Notes: generated from the sequence alone by a model not told the origin. A stretch of DNA of 64,000 nucleotides from Xanthostigma xanthostigma (GCA_963575645.1 OY754465.1:40450401-40514400); one strand, 5' to 3'; shown: positions 45,390 to 56,010, counted from the stretch's first letter. Made by a program: numbers and translations.

Positions 45390-45497
45390 AAACTTATTTA
45401 ATGTATCTAGGATGTTATGAAGTATATTTTTCAGTATCGACGAGTATGTGACATAATAATAATATCATTGCGCCCGAAATATATACCATATTTTTTG
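45390..45497. other. AT-rich DNA
   Basis: No feature. Confidence 0.4.
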
Positions 45498-45802
45498 TAG
45501 AATCTCCTACAAAATACTGCTTTTCACTTCTTTTTCAAAATTTTTGACATTTTATTTGTGTCTAATAGTAGTTTATGAACATTACTATTAAATTTGTTCA
45601 CTTCATTTTCAGTATATTTTAAAATTGTTGGCATTTCATTTGTGTAGCTGACTTCATTTTTATAGTTGGTCTATGAAAATTACTTTTGAAGTGATTCGCA
45701 CGACTACTTTGTTTCACTTTACGCACTAATGTTAAATGAGTCATTTTATGATCGCTATGCATGTACGAAAAGTAGCTATTTTATAAAAGGTGGTGCAAAA
45801 AA
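45498..45802 (-). mobile_element. 'Tataaaatagct' MITE family, copy 3 (inverted)
   Basis: The right end, read on the minus strand, is ttttgcaccaccttttataa then aatagct; the opposite end is 'atctcctacaaaatactgct'. Internal 'cgcactaatg' matches the plus copies at 31.3 kb. Confidence 0.6.
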
Positions 45803-46500
45803 CATTTTTTGAACCAAAAACTTATTTTTCTGCTGAATGCTGGCCCGTCTCACTGTAATAATATTATATATGTGCGCTAAAAACGTCAACAATATACAGC
45901 TAAAATAAAATAACTGTGAATATTTGAGGACGCTGCGAATGTTGTTGCTCTGAATAAGATTAAATAAGAACGCAAACAGGCAGCCACCTCTGTCAGTGTC
46001 CTTCTGCTGAGGGACACTTATGGTGCGTTGCTCAGTCAACTCTCTATGTCATTGGCATGCATTCACGCAGGTGTGTGTAAGTGTGTGTTCTCTTGTGTGT
46101 GTGTGTTTTGTGTTGTAATGTTGAAAGTCATTTATATAAACCCCTGATTTAAAGACCCAAATCACATGTACAACGTAGCCATGTTATGTTTTCCGTGTGA
46201 GTGCACGATTTCAATGTCTACTTTTACTCTTGTTTCACACATACAGGTGAATATCTTAAAGGCAAGCACTTTTCTGAAAAATATAATAGCATACTGAACT
46301 AATTCCATTTTGCTATCATACTCGCTCGCATGAATAACGATTTTGAAATGAAGCCAGAATTCAGAACTGCGAAATTGCTTAGGGCCTCTACGAAAATATT
46401 CCGTCCTGTGCAGGGTTGCAAATCATACATCACTTTTAATAATGCATTACTTGGGAATTATAATTCTTTTTCAATTTAGTGATCCTGTTTGCACTACCGA
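45803..46500. other. Intergenic with a GT-rich microsatellite
   Basis: 46071-46118 is an interrupted (GT)n tract. An 87-codon minus frame at 45776-46039 overlaps the MITE end and is not supported. Confidence 0.5.
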
Positions 46501-46539
46501 TTATGTTTAAAAATTAATAATTACAGAATCTTAAAAAAT

Positions 46540-46860
46540 GATTAGAAAATTTGCATTTATTTTTAAAAAACACAATCCTTTTCGAAAAAAATATTTATTA
46601 TAAAATCTTTATTGAATCCATTAAAAACTAAACAAATAATTTTTTTTTCTTCGAAATCTTTTCTGAAGAACAACCCGACAATTTTAATTACGAACTTTTG
46701 TAAAATTAAATTAATAATCTCAAAATTTGAATTACGGATTTTTTTTTAATTAATAATCCTGAAATTCGCATTATGGGTCGTATTCGAAAGTTTGTATTAC
46801 AGATTTATGAAAAAAAAATATTCCAAAATTTGCATTACGGGTTATTTTTTAATGATAAAG
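46540..46860. repeat. Degenerate tandem repeat, 'aaatttgcattacggg' type
   Basis: Variants occur at about 46544 (gaaaatttgcattta), 46680 (aattttaattacgaa), 46722 (caaaatttgaattacgga), 46757 (tgaaattcgcattatggg), 46785 (gaaagtttgtattacag) and 46821 (caaaatttgcattacggg). Units are separated by T- or A-rich spacers of 20-50 bp. Old and decayed. Confidence 0.55.
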
Positions 46861-49370
46861 TCTATAAAATCAACTACGAATTAATTTTTTTATAATCGAT
46901 TATTGTCTGAAATTAATAATCCAAATAATTTATATTATCTATTAAAAAAATTTATAAAGCATTGTTTTTGGAGTATTAGCTTTGCAACGTGCAGTCGTAT
47001 CGATATCAAGGGTTGGCAGCTTCTGTATGGGTCGAAGTCAAATTTTGTCAGAATATGTGAACTAGTTTCTGCGCAGATGCGTTAGCCAAATTCCAAGGTC
47101 ATCACATACAACTTAACAAACGCTGTATAATACGCCTAGAAGCCTATCAAATAATAATAATTTATTAATAAGAAATATAATGAACTCTTTTAAAAGATTA
47201 AATCAAAAAAAGCATGTGAATGGCTATAACTTGAGCACAAGTTTTAATATATTAAGGTAAAATGAAAAGGTTTAAAATTTATTACGTAATAATAACATTT
47301 GAAAATGCACAGAAAAGTTAATAAATAACATTTGTCCTATTTTTTACGATAATAAATTCATGAAATAACTTTATATTAGGTGAATAAAAGTTGAAAACTT
47401 GTCGGTAAATAATTTTTGTGTCACGTTAGTCGAAAGAACATAGACGTTGGGACCGGCGGGGCGCTTCCTCAATCCGTTTATTCAGATTTTTACTTCCGAG
47501 AGCAGCTGCTGTTCGAATTGCCCTATCACACATACCAATAGATAATATCAGTTCTTTATGTCAGTGGTCATCAATGCTTTGATAAATTTTAATATATTAA
47601 TTTTTCCTAAATACCTTGTTTAAAGTTGTTACTTAAAGATAAAATTTCGAAACAATCTGTACTTTCCAAAATATTTTAACTTTAATTATCGATATTGAGC
47701 AAGACTTGATTTATGTAGAAACGTCGATCATTATTGATTTTTAGCAAGTATAGATTGTTATTCTTTATAAGTCTTGTATCGTTTTGAAAAAAAACTAATA
47801 ATACAGTTATGAAATACAGAAATACGCTGATTTTTTAAAGTTTAGGAAAAAAACAGTCATAACTTCCAGATTCTTCCGTTTCGGAATTGTGTTACGTCTA
47901 CGGTTTTAAAAATAACATAAATATTTAAAGGAGATGGTAAAGATTAGAAGAAAACTATAACGAAGTTTCCACTTTCACTAATTTTTAATTTTTTTTCGCA
48001 AAATAAATTAATAGGATTGTTTATATTTAAGTGATATGACGTTATTTATTTACTTTACTATTGATGTTCACTAGTGCTTACATAATTTAAGAAAATAAAA
48101 ATTATTTACAGTTTTTGCAAAGATTCATACGCGTTTATTTTATTTATTTGTTTTGCACAAAGGAGTGAAGTGGCGACTTGGAGGCAGAGTCTATGCAGAC
48201 GTCAGCAGCTTTGAAGGCAGCAACGTACCGCATGTACCGAGGAACGTTTTAAATGGAAATTGAAATCTAACCGAACCACCGTCAGCATGCTCCCATGAAA
48301 ACTGCTCGTTTTTCTCACATATAACAAGTTTTTACAGCCCGCTTGAATTTTTCATTGTATTCACTTGTTTTTGTCCAACCAGCGTTGAGTATGCGTGTAG
48401 TGGTTATTTATATTCATATTAGTATCAGGTAGTCAGGATTTATTGTTTATATTTTCTGACGCTATAGCAGCTGCTGAAATGATTTTCAAATTGGATGAAA
48501 ATATTACAACCATTTTATAGAGAAACTTGCAACTATACAACAGTAATGTTTGGTCTTCGTCAAGCCTGGCAGTAAAGTTTGGCGTCATTTTAGTAACTCA
48601 CCCAAACAATTTTCGTCAAGATTCAGTGCCTAAGAGTTTATCAATTTTCATTTTTTAAGAAGATTTATGCCTCTGCAAATATTGTATGTTCCCAAACACA
48701 TTGACGTAGCTGCAATTACAATAATAATACAGAAAAACCGCATGTGTATAATATACAAGAGTAGGAAAATGTATTACTGAAATATAAATGCATAAGAAAA
48801 TTTAACAATTTATTTTTATTGAGGGTGAGTACAACTACCCTAACATAAATGCATACAAAACACATAGCGGATAATCAAAACATATGCATTTTTTACGATG
48901 CATAACATTTTATTTTTAAAAGTTCAATTTGCATATAAAGTGGTTTTGAAATGGAGAATTACTTCGCGTATAAAACGTTGAGTACTTTATGTGGAAAACA
49001 ATTTAAAAGATTCTCGTAATTTGCTTTCTTCGAACAATGATATGTGATTATCAATTTTAAATAAATTCCGGTTGCACCTTCGCCTCGTTTCACATAAGTT
49101 TTTGTAATCAATATAAGTAAAGTTACAACTTTCCAATTGCAAGTTTCTCGTGAAATTGCGGTTTAAATGTAGGTAAAGATTTCAAACGCTTCAAAAATAT
49201 AACAGTTTGGTTTGGTTTTTTATTTTCCATAATCTGTTAGCGTGATCATGATTGTTGGGACTGATTGAGGAAAACTTCACTGAAGACAGTTGATGCAGGA
49301 CGCTAATTATTATTATCTGACATTAAGAGTCCTGTTTAATATAGTGTTCCGTGCTCCATGTTGGGTTCTG
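46861..49370. other. About 2.5 kb AT-rich DNA, no supported gene
   Basis: GC-richer patches at 47430-47540 and 48165-48260 have open minus or plus frames of 30-40 codons without splice context. Nothing else recognised. Confidence 0.45.
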
Positions 49371-49530
49371 TGGAATCTTCTAGCATCAACAACAATGAAA
49401 AACGGGTAGCCAAGAAAACTAGACCTTCATAGAATTGCCTGGAGAAGGTTCTCAGCACTTCTAGAACATTCGACAGGCGGGGGACGAAGCTATAAAATGC
49501 GAGCGGAGTGGTCGAGTCAGTCAGTCAGTT
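49371..49530 (+). promoter_or_regulatory. Heat-shock-type promoter (HSE array, TATA box, initiator)
   Basis: Proximal heat-shock element: GAA 49444, TTC 49449, (AGC 49454), TTC 49459, GAA 49464, TTC 49469, six pentamers in exact 5-bp phase with only one degenerate. A second short GAA-TTC pair lies at 49373/49378. TATAAAA follows at 49491-49497, then three overlapping arthropod initiators TCAGT at 49517, 49521 and 49525, 26-34 nt from the TATA box. This arrangement is that of insect hsp70-class genes. Orientation is plus. Heat inducibility is inferred from sequence only. Confidence 0.8.
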
Positions 49531-49830
49531 GGTTAGTTGCAGCGCGTACATACAGATTACAGACAATTGTGAAATAAATTGTTCAGTGTCGGTATAGCAA
49601 GACCGAAGTAGCTGCTAAGAAAGAAGATAAATGAGTTGTGTAAACCATTGAGTGCAATTATAAAAATCTGGTTTCACATAAATAGCTTCTTTGTTGAAAA
49701 TAATCGTATGAATATAGTTTATAGACAAGTGCGAATAAGCGTACTAGATAAACTTCAGTGTGTTTGTGTGTTGTAAATATTTTGTGTACATTAGGACTTT
49801 ATAGTCTTCTGTAACTTAGTTTTCTATTTT
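49522..49830 (+). ncRNA. Predicted transcript downstream of the heat-shock promoter
   Basis: No Hsp-like frame follows in any plus frame. From the initiator the first 100 nt are A/G-rich and GC-balanced, like Hsp leaders. The first ATG (49631) gives MSCVNH only; the second (49708-49776) gives a 22-residue peptide MNIVYRQVRI...CVCVL. The product could be a stress lncRNA (compare the tiny-ORF hsr-omega type of flies), a 5' exon spliced far downstream, or the orphan promoter of a lost gene. The 3' boundary is not determined. Confidence 0.35.
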
Positions 49831-49989
49831 ATTATTTAGAACTATTAGTTTTGTTTCTGTTAACGTTATTATTAGTCCCTGTTAAAGAAGTACGCTTTTG
49901 TTGTGTGTTTAACTGTTTTGTTAAACGTTTATTATTGTAAATAAATAATTTTCTACCACGGACTAGAACAGTTTTGTTACAATATGTAG

Positions 49990-50280
49990 GTAGACCCACG
50001 CCAAATTTGAGTGCAATAGCCTTATATTCACTATTCATTTTATATCTACCAATAACATTGAGGCGTTGTGACGAAAGTTTTAAACTAATATTCGAAAAAT
50101 ACAGAGTTCGAATCCCGCTGAGAGAAACGGTAATTTCTGTATCGGCTATCATTAAATTTTGCATGGTTTCCCTCAATAATTCTGTAGAGATATCGAGATT
50201 TTCACGAAGTTAGCTCTCACAAAATATGTAAAAAATAATGACACAAAATTGAATATAGTAATGGTACGAATGCTTTTTAG
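49990..50280 (+). mobile_element. SINE-like repeat, copy 2 (partial)
   Basis: B-box-like 'gagttcgaatcccgctgag' at 50106, then 'atggtttccctcaataattc' and 'tgtagagatatcg', and the tail 'gaatatagtaatggtacgaa'. The order matches 39022-39735 and 61130-61460. It overlaps the 114-codon minus frame at 49832-50176, which is therefore not taken as a gene. Confidence 0.6.
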
Positions 50281-50849
50281 TAAAATATAACGTGCTCAGC
50301 AACTTAGGCAATATGTTCGTAGGTATTTATAAGGTAAATATATTTAGCTCGAGACATAATTTCGATAAACGGGCGTAAAGACATTATTATCTACTCGCAA
50401 AAATTTTCGTGTGCGAGTCCAGCGCTATACCTACTATCTACTTAGTTAATTTGTTTGGCGGCTTAAAAAATCAACACTCGTTATAACACAATGAACATGT
50501 TTTGTTTGAGCTTATTTTGTGAAGTGATTCAGCTGTCAAAACAGTCAAATGAATAAGCCGTGTACCTATAACATCGTGTGACAAATTACAAATTGAAACC
50601 ATTTCCTACACAACGTAGGGTACAGTACAATCCGAGCAACCAAAGAATATTTAGCAAAAGAATTTCCACAGGATCCCTTATTTAAAGAAAGCGGCATGAA
50701 AATAAACGAACGATTTGTAGCTATTCCAGTAATCCACACATATTTAAATGGCAACCTGAGGCGTTTCTGATGCAATATCCAGTTGTTGATTCGTTGATGC
50801 ACCTTTAAGCGCAGTGCCAGGGACGTTGTAGTAGAAATAATATTAATAA
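50281..50849. other. Intergenic DNA
   Basis: A 78-codon minus frame at 50566-50802 has no recognised motif. Nothing else. Confidence 0.4.
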
Positions 50850-51746
50850 AATATTCTTTGCACCCCCCCTCTTCTATAAAATAGCTTTACATGTTTGTAT
50901 AGAAGTCGTAAAATGATCCGTTTAACACTGGAGCTCTGAACTAAGGCAAATAAACGCTATCTTACCACTACAAAAGACATTTTAAAAAACGATCTGTCCA
51001 TTACCATTTAACATTACAAGAGAAATAGATAAATAAATTGCAAATAGACACAACACAGCTGTAAAAAAATTGGTTGTCTGTAAAGTCGGTTTACGGACGA
51101 TAGTTTTACGTGATAACGTATTCCGTAATACATAACCTAAATTCTACATATAATAATTATAATAATTCGAATCTATGATATTGCATCTTTCGCTTCAAAT
51201 TTAGGTTAATTTTATTTATTTAAATTACTCACCATATAATATAATTGTTTTTTTAACTTTCTTTCTTTCGTATTTATTTTAAGTCTCAAAGATTAGCTGT
51301 CATAATATTTATAAAACATTATTGTTTCACTGTTTATAATATAAAATTCCAAAACCTACTTACAATATTTAAGTATTTTCATACGTCAAAAAATTGATTT
51401 TTATAATGATAAAATTTGTAAGAAAACGATTTGTTCGAGAGATGAGACCTAGCTAAAACGATTTTTTGCCCCCCAAAATCCCTTTTCAGTAAATTTCATC
51501 CAAATCGTTAGGGCCGTTTTCGAGAAAAGCACGCACAGGGTCAGGCGGAACGTTACGCGTTACGAACGTTAGGAACGTTACGTTAGGAACGTTACACTTT
51601 TTCGTGCATGCAGCCGGTGTTTTATCAATTTATAAGATTGGTGATTCATCAATTTATAAGACGTTATCACGTCAAAATATTAAATATGCATATTACTTTC
51701 TCTGAAAATCAGCTATTTTATAGGAGATACGTGCAAAAAATGTAAT
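50850..51746 (+). mobile_element. 'Tataaaatagct' MITE family, copy 4, containing nested repeats
   Basis: Left end 'tttgcaccccccctcttcta' then 'taaaatagctttacatg'; right end 'agctattttataggagatac' then 'gtgcaaaa'. The interior has been filled by repeat R copy 2 and a Helitron-derived block, so this copy is about 0.9 kb instead of 0.2-0.3 kb. Confidence 0.6.
51068..51700 (-). mobile_element. Repeat R, copy 2 (inverted relative to 17.9 kb)
   Basis: 51068-51140 is the complement of 18464-18530 (ggttgtctgtaaagtcggtt, tacgtgataacgtattccgt), and 51535-51690 is the complement of 17868-18010 (cctgaccctgtgcgtgcttt, the TAACGTTCC stretch, gacgtgataacgtc). The core 51169-51420 instead matches the Helitron interior at 27577-27835. 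Confidence 0.8.
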
Positions 51747-52621
51747 ATGTATCTCGAACGTAGTGTTATTATGACTCGTGTGACTGTTAAAACTCGCTGA
51801 CTCTCGTAAACATAATGTCACAGCGCGTACATAATATAATTAATTACATTCTAGATAAGTAAACTACTAATTTACAACAAGCATCGATAATTATCGCACC
51901 ACCCTCTTCAGTTATGGCTTCGCATAATGCTATCACTTTCACTTCACTTCTGCACAGACATTCTTTGGGTGGGCATACAGTACTGTGAACGAATATATGC
52001 AAAAACAAGCAAATTGTATACAAATGTATTGTAGCCAGTGAGCGTAATGTTGATGCACAGTCGAACAGTATTGGCTTTAGCATACGCGATCCTTTTCGCG
52101 GGGTCCCGTAGATTTGCTTACATTAAAAAATTTTGAAAAAAATTAGCACGTAGATGTAGAAAGGTTCGCCACCCCTGCTTTATAGGTTTTAACGAACGAG
52201 CGAGTGAGTCAGTGTCGAAATATGTTATTTTTTAAATGCCGTATCTCTTTATGACACTGAATTTTCTACAGAACTATGGGCTTGTAGATCTCACTACCTA
52301 TTTGATGTTAATTTCAACACGATACCTCTTTTTTAACGGACAAACAGATTATTTGGAAATTATATTAGTTTGAAATTTTATTTATTTAAGTGGCCATAGT
52401 TGATCTTCAGTCCGCGTCTCGCATATAACTCTCATGGAACGCAATTGAGTAATTCTTTTAATTTCGTTTCATTCTTTGTTCTTCCCAAATCGTCGAGGTG
52501 CCGCAAGTTTCACTTCAAAAACTGAAAATTCAACTGAAATTTTTACCAGTTTTCACATTAGAACCTGCAAATTAGAAGTTTGTTAAATAGACGAGCCATG
52601 GGAGCGTCATACAAACAATAA
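51747..52621. other. Intergenic DNA
   Basis: 51760-51830 shares the 'gtgtgactgttaaaactcgc' module with 31475-31500. 52165-52182 'aggttcgccacccctg' resembles a hAT right terminus, but the partner was not found. A 79-codon minus frame at 51844-52083 lacks motifs. Confidence 0.45.
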
Positions 52622-52891
52622 CATCTCTACGAGCTGGACTATTTTCAGGTCGACCACACAATTGATATTTCAGTCGACACTTTAATCCGACACTGGCTAT
52701 GCACCAACATTACGTTCACTAATTGTCACAAAGAGACTGGGAAATGTGTTCGGACAGAAAGGCGACAAAGAGTCAAAAACATGAAACAATTTAGCACCGT
52801 CATTAGGCGACATCTAACGATCCGCTATGTTTTTTTCCAATCGTCCGTTTATATCAGTGGTGCAGAAATATATATTTATATTGCTTTATGA
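52622..52891 (+). CDS. 89-codon open frame without ATG start, unknown
   Basis: The frame is free of stops from 52622 to a TGA at 52889-52891, unusual in DNA this AT-rich. It starts HLYELDYFQV, continues HTIDISVDTLIRHWLCTN, and includes KETGKCVRTERRQRVKN and MKQFSTVIRRHLTIRYVFFQ. A 'tggactattttcag' acceptor-like string precedes GTCGAC at 52649. No convincing donor, no known domain. It may be an exon or an old mobile-element relic. Confidence 0.25.
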   Translation, partial: HLYELDYFQVDHTIDISVDTLIRHWLCTNITFTNCHKETGKCVRTERRQRVKNMKQFSTVIRRHLTIRYVFFQSSVYISGAEIYIYIAL

Positions 52892-53485
52892 ATTTTTTTG
52901 TGTCATTTCTGAAGAAACGATGGGTTTGATCTCTTTTTATGAAACTGAATATTTAATATACAGAGTGTTTCATTTAAATGACACGGTCGATTATCATCAA
53001 AGTAAACTGTATTAGTATAGAATTGATTATTTTTTAAGATTTATTTTTAATTCCATAAGGTCAATAGTTAATCTTAATATATTAATGATAATTCTCTTAA
53101 TTTTTATATCGCAATACGATTGAGTGAATTTTGTTACCAACATACACTTTTATCAACAGTTGCAATGCCATGTAAAAAAAATTGTGGACATTGTAACGTA
53201 TGATAAAAGTAGTGTGTTTATAAACAAAGTTCACTTACTGTAGTGAAATCGTATTGTGGTATAATAAAAACGAAGGGATGAACAAAATATTTAATTATTA
53301 TCATTATTTTAGAAATTATATTTAAAAAAACCTTTTTATAATTTGTTATCACTTAAGAAATTAATTTTTTATTGTTTCTCGAATACAAATAAGTTAAAAC
53401 GTTTTGTTTTATTAAATTTAAAATAGCTAACATTAATTGGTATACTTACAATCAGTTACACTAGATTCTAGGAGTTGTCAAATGA
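52892..53485. other. AT-rich DNA
   Basis: No feature recognised. Confidence 0.45.
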
Positions 53486-53629
53486 TTTGTAGCATTTTTT
53501 AACTCTAAGGAAAAAAAATGGAAATTTACTTATAAAGGAGATCAATTTCTTACTACCATGGGAAAAAAAGAAGAAGCAAATCATCCTCTCGATGAGAACA
53601 ATATGCATTTTGAGTCGGCCGAATCATAG
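53486..53629 (+). CDS. 47-codon open frame with stop and nearby poly(A) signal
   Basis: Open from 53486 (after TGA) to TAG at 53627-53629. An internal ATG at 53558 has a good context (ccATGG) and gives MGKKEEANHPLDENNMHFES plus three residues. Upstream in frame is EKKWKFTYKGDQFLTT. AATAAA lies 13 nt after the stop (53642-53647). A terminal exon (acceptor 'aactctaag') or a tiny gene is possible. The protein is not recognised. Confidence 0.25.
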   Translation, partial: FVAFFNSKEKKWKFTYKGDQFLTTMGKKEEANHPLDENNMHFESAES

Positions 53630-54029
53630 CAATGAGCTTGCAATAAATACATATAAAGAAAAAGATTAGTATTATAGATTTTAGTGATTTATGAACAAAT
53701 CTACTGTCTGGAAACTTTCAATAAAGCACCTGGTCAGTTTTATTTCACATCAGGAATACTTTTATATACACGCTAGTTTCCGGACTGACATCGTCTGTGT
53801 AGATTTATCAAATCTCTCATATATCACATTACCTGTACGTAACTCTTACAATTTAGTCCCAACGTATATCAGTTTAATTCAAAGATCGCGTCCTAGAATC
53901 TCCAACTTGATTTGCATTTTCGCTCACTCTCTAGCGTAAATAATACCCTGCGTAAGCGGAAAGAAGCAGGTTTTTAAACAGTGAAATAATTTTTCAAATC
54001 AATTCAGTAGCTCTTGAGATTACTCTCCG
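53630..54029. other. Intergenic DNA
   Basis: An 82-codon plus frame at 53691-53939 has no recognisable domain or splice sites. Confidence 0.4.
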
Positions 54030-54449
54030 CTACAAACTAGCATGCAATAATTTCCTCTGTATTATAACAGTAGCACGATTTGCATGAAATAAATATAGAG
54101 ATTTACGTGATGATGTTATTTTCAATGTATTGATGAAAATGCAGTTTTGCCTAAGTATTTTCTTGGTATTGTCTTGTAACAAAAAACGTAAGTTAAAAAT
54201 AAAATATCGTTTTTCATCTTTTGAGTTCAGTAGTGAGTAGATGATTTGAAAAACTGCTTGAAAAGCATGAAAATGAATAACTATTCGACCAAGAGCTTTG
54301 ACAAACAGATACCGTCTATATTCTAGATATATTACGTTATATGGTTTTGTACATTGATTAAAGTCACTACATATATAAAGAGAGACACAAAATACGTCAA
54401 ATAATGTCACAAAGCATTGTGTAATACGAAATGAAACCGCACTGAACAC
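54030..54449 (-). CDS. Longest ATG frame in the window, 139 codons, unknown
   Basis: Minus frame of 139 codons with several hydrophobic stretches (for example FVTLFDVFCVSLYI). Residues after about 27 follow an acceptor-like 'tctctctttatatatgtag', so part of it could be an exon reading CTKPYNVIYLEYRRYLFV and onward. It lies just downstream, in minus orientation, of the candidate exon 54569-54659, and both are rich in aromatic and aliphatic residues. No family recognised, and the C-terminal third looks like translated intergenic AT-rich DNA. Confidence 0.2.
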   Translation of the reverse strand: MFSAVSFRITQCFVTLFDVFCVSLYICSDFNQCTKPYNVIYLEYRRYLFVKALGRIVIHFHAFQAVFQIIYSLLNSKDEKRYFIFNLRFLLQDNTKKILRQNCIFINTLKITSSRKSLYLFHANRATVIIQRKLLHASL

Positions 54450-54568
54450 AGGGACGTTAAAACATCTATCTTTTTAATTTATTTGTATTTTTTGCAAACT
54501 GTTATTCCCATGAATTCGATTTTTAAGTGGCCAATTTTCAAATAAAGTAAAGTAATCAATTTATTTAC

Positions 54569-54659
54569 CTCTACATAGGAAGTGGCTGCAAGAATGAACA
54601 TCATATAATAAACTACGCCCGGTGTTTCTAGTATGTAGTTAACACTGATTGTATGAAAA
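54569..54659 (-). CDS. Candidate internal exon encoding a membrane-like segment
   Basis: Minus strand: a pyrimidine-rich 'tgtcttttctatattatatt' and TATAG acceptor end at 54660. Then come 91 nt, then donor GAG|GTAAAT. After one nucleotide completing a split codon it reads FHTISVNYILETPGVVYYMM then FILAATSYVE, a hydrophobic stretch consistent with a transmembrane helix. It ends in phase 0, which would splice cleanly to the 36753-36814 candidate. I cannot name the protein. Confidence 0.4.
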
Positions 54660-55619
54660 CTATAAATATAATATAGAAAAGACAATACAGAACTGTCCTG
54701 ACCCGTCTATAGAATACAGATTCAACGTTAAAAAAATGGCAAAACAAAGTACAGCTGGTAAATTAATTAATTATATAATAAATAAAAAAATCTAAATTAG
54801 TCAAGTGGAAGTCGCTTAAGAAAAAAGTTTAGTGTTTTAAATATATAGACTCCATTACATTATAAGTCTGGACAGATTAAAAACTGAATGTTATTATTCA
54901 GGAATAAACATATGAGTGCAAAATAAAATGTAATATTTAAATAGAATTTCATTAGTAATGGACAATGTAAAGTAGAAAAATATCAGGTTAAAAAATGTAG
55001 TACTAAACGCAATTTTTCTGTAAGAAATATTTAATTTCGTGAGTTTCAAAGCCTCAACGCAAGCAACAAGTGTATCAGACGTTCTGAAACAGTGCAGATT
55101 TACAGAGTTCACGTAAAAAGCATGAATTTAACCGATCTGCAAAATTTGAACAAAACTTATTCGGTGGTTTGGGCTCTATGTGCGACCAAGTGACAGCGAT
55201 GATGATAACTAATGATGTTATTCTCGTATGATCGATGTAAGAATTTACAGTGCTGTTAATTTTTGTCACTTTCTAACAAATACATTACATACGTTAAAGT
55301 GAGATAGAAATTTAACAGCACTGTTAACACAATATGTTACAGAATAGCGCCATTAATTGAGTTCAGAAATTCAGCAAATATTCAAAATCGAGTTTTTGCA
55401 TAATTATAAGACTTTTCCTATACATTCAACCAACCCATTGACTTTATATGTTATATTTCTCCACTTGGTTACGTTGGGTTCCAGTTATATCAAATAGTAG
55501 ACTCAATCTAAAATCCTAAGAGCGTTATTTTTGACAGTACAAATTACCGGAACAATTATTTTACCATTCCAAAACAAATGGTACTAGTTTAGGTCAAAAT
55601 TCACTTTTCAAAACTCACT
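54660..55619. other. AT-rich DNA, no supported gene
   Basis: Minus frames of 64-72 codons at 54894-55269 overlap each other and show no motif. An acceptor-like 'gcactgtttcag' at 55082-55093 (minus) lacks a matching donor. Confidence 0.4.
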
Positions 55620-56010
55620 TTTTCAATATATTTTCGTTTTGAGGCCCCCAACGTATCCAACAAACATATTTTTGGAAAAACTCTGTGTGTCTGTTTGCCT
55701 GTGAACACGATACAGGCCAAACGAATGAACGGGTTGAAACCAAATTTTGGGAGGATGTTTGATACGCACATAATATGAAGGGCTCTATTATTTTTGGAAA
55801 AAAATTGGCGCATGCGCAAAAGAGATATATGCTATAACATTGTTTTTATATAATAATGGTATACTTTTCATAACGGTTATTATTATATATATTATTTCAA
55901 AACAATTTTGTTAAGAACATTTGTTCTAAACTTTATAGGTTCGGAAATATTTTCAAAATAAAAAAATCAGATGTTCTGTAAATCTGTCAGAAAGAAATTA
56001 GTTTAAGCAT
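55620..56010 (+). repeat. Repeat S, copy 2 (uninterrupted)
   Basis: Same order as 41523-41731 and 42306-42480: 'tattttcgttttgaggcccc', 'atttttggaaaaactctgtg', 'cacgatacaggccaaacg', 'aagagatatatgctata', then 'ggtatacttttcataacg'. It keeps the single TA where the mariner MITE sits in copy 1. 'ttgaaaccaaattttgggag' also occurs at 18436. Confidence 0.75.

Noticed and set aside
49832-50176. 114-codon minus frame
   Set aside because: Overlaps the SINE-like repeat and reads its complement; no protein features.
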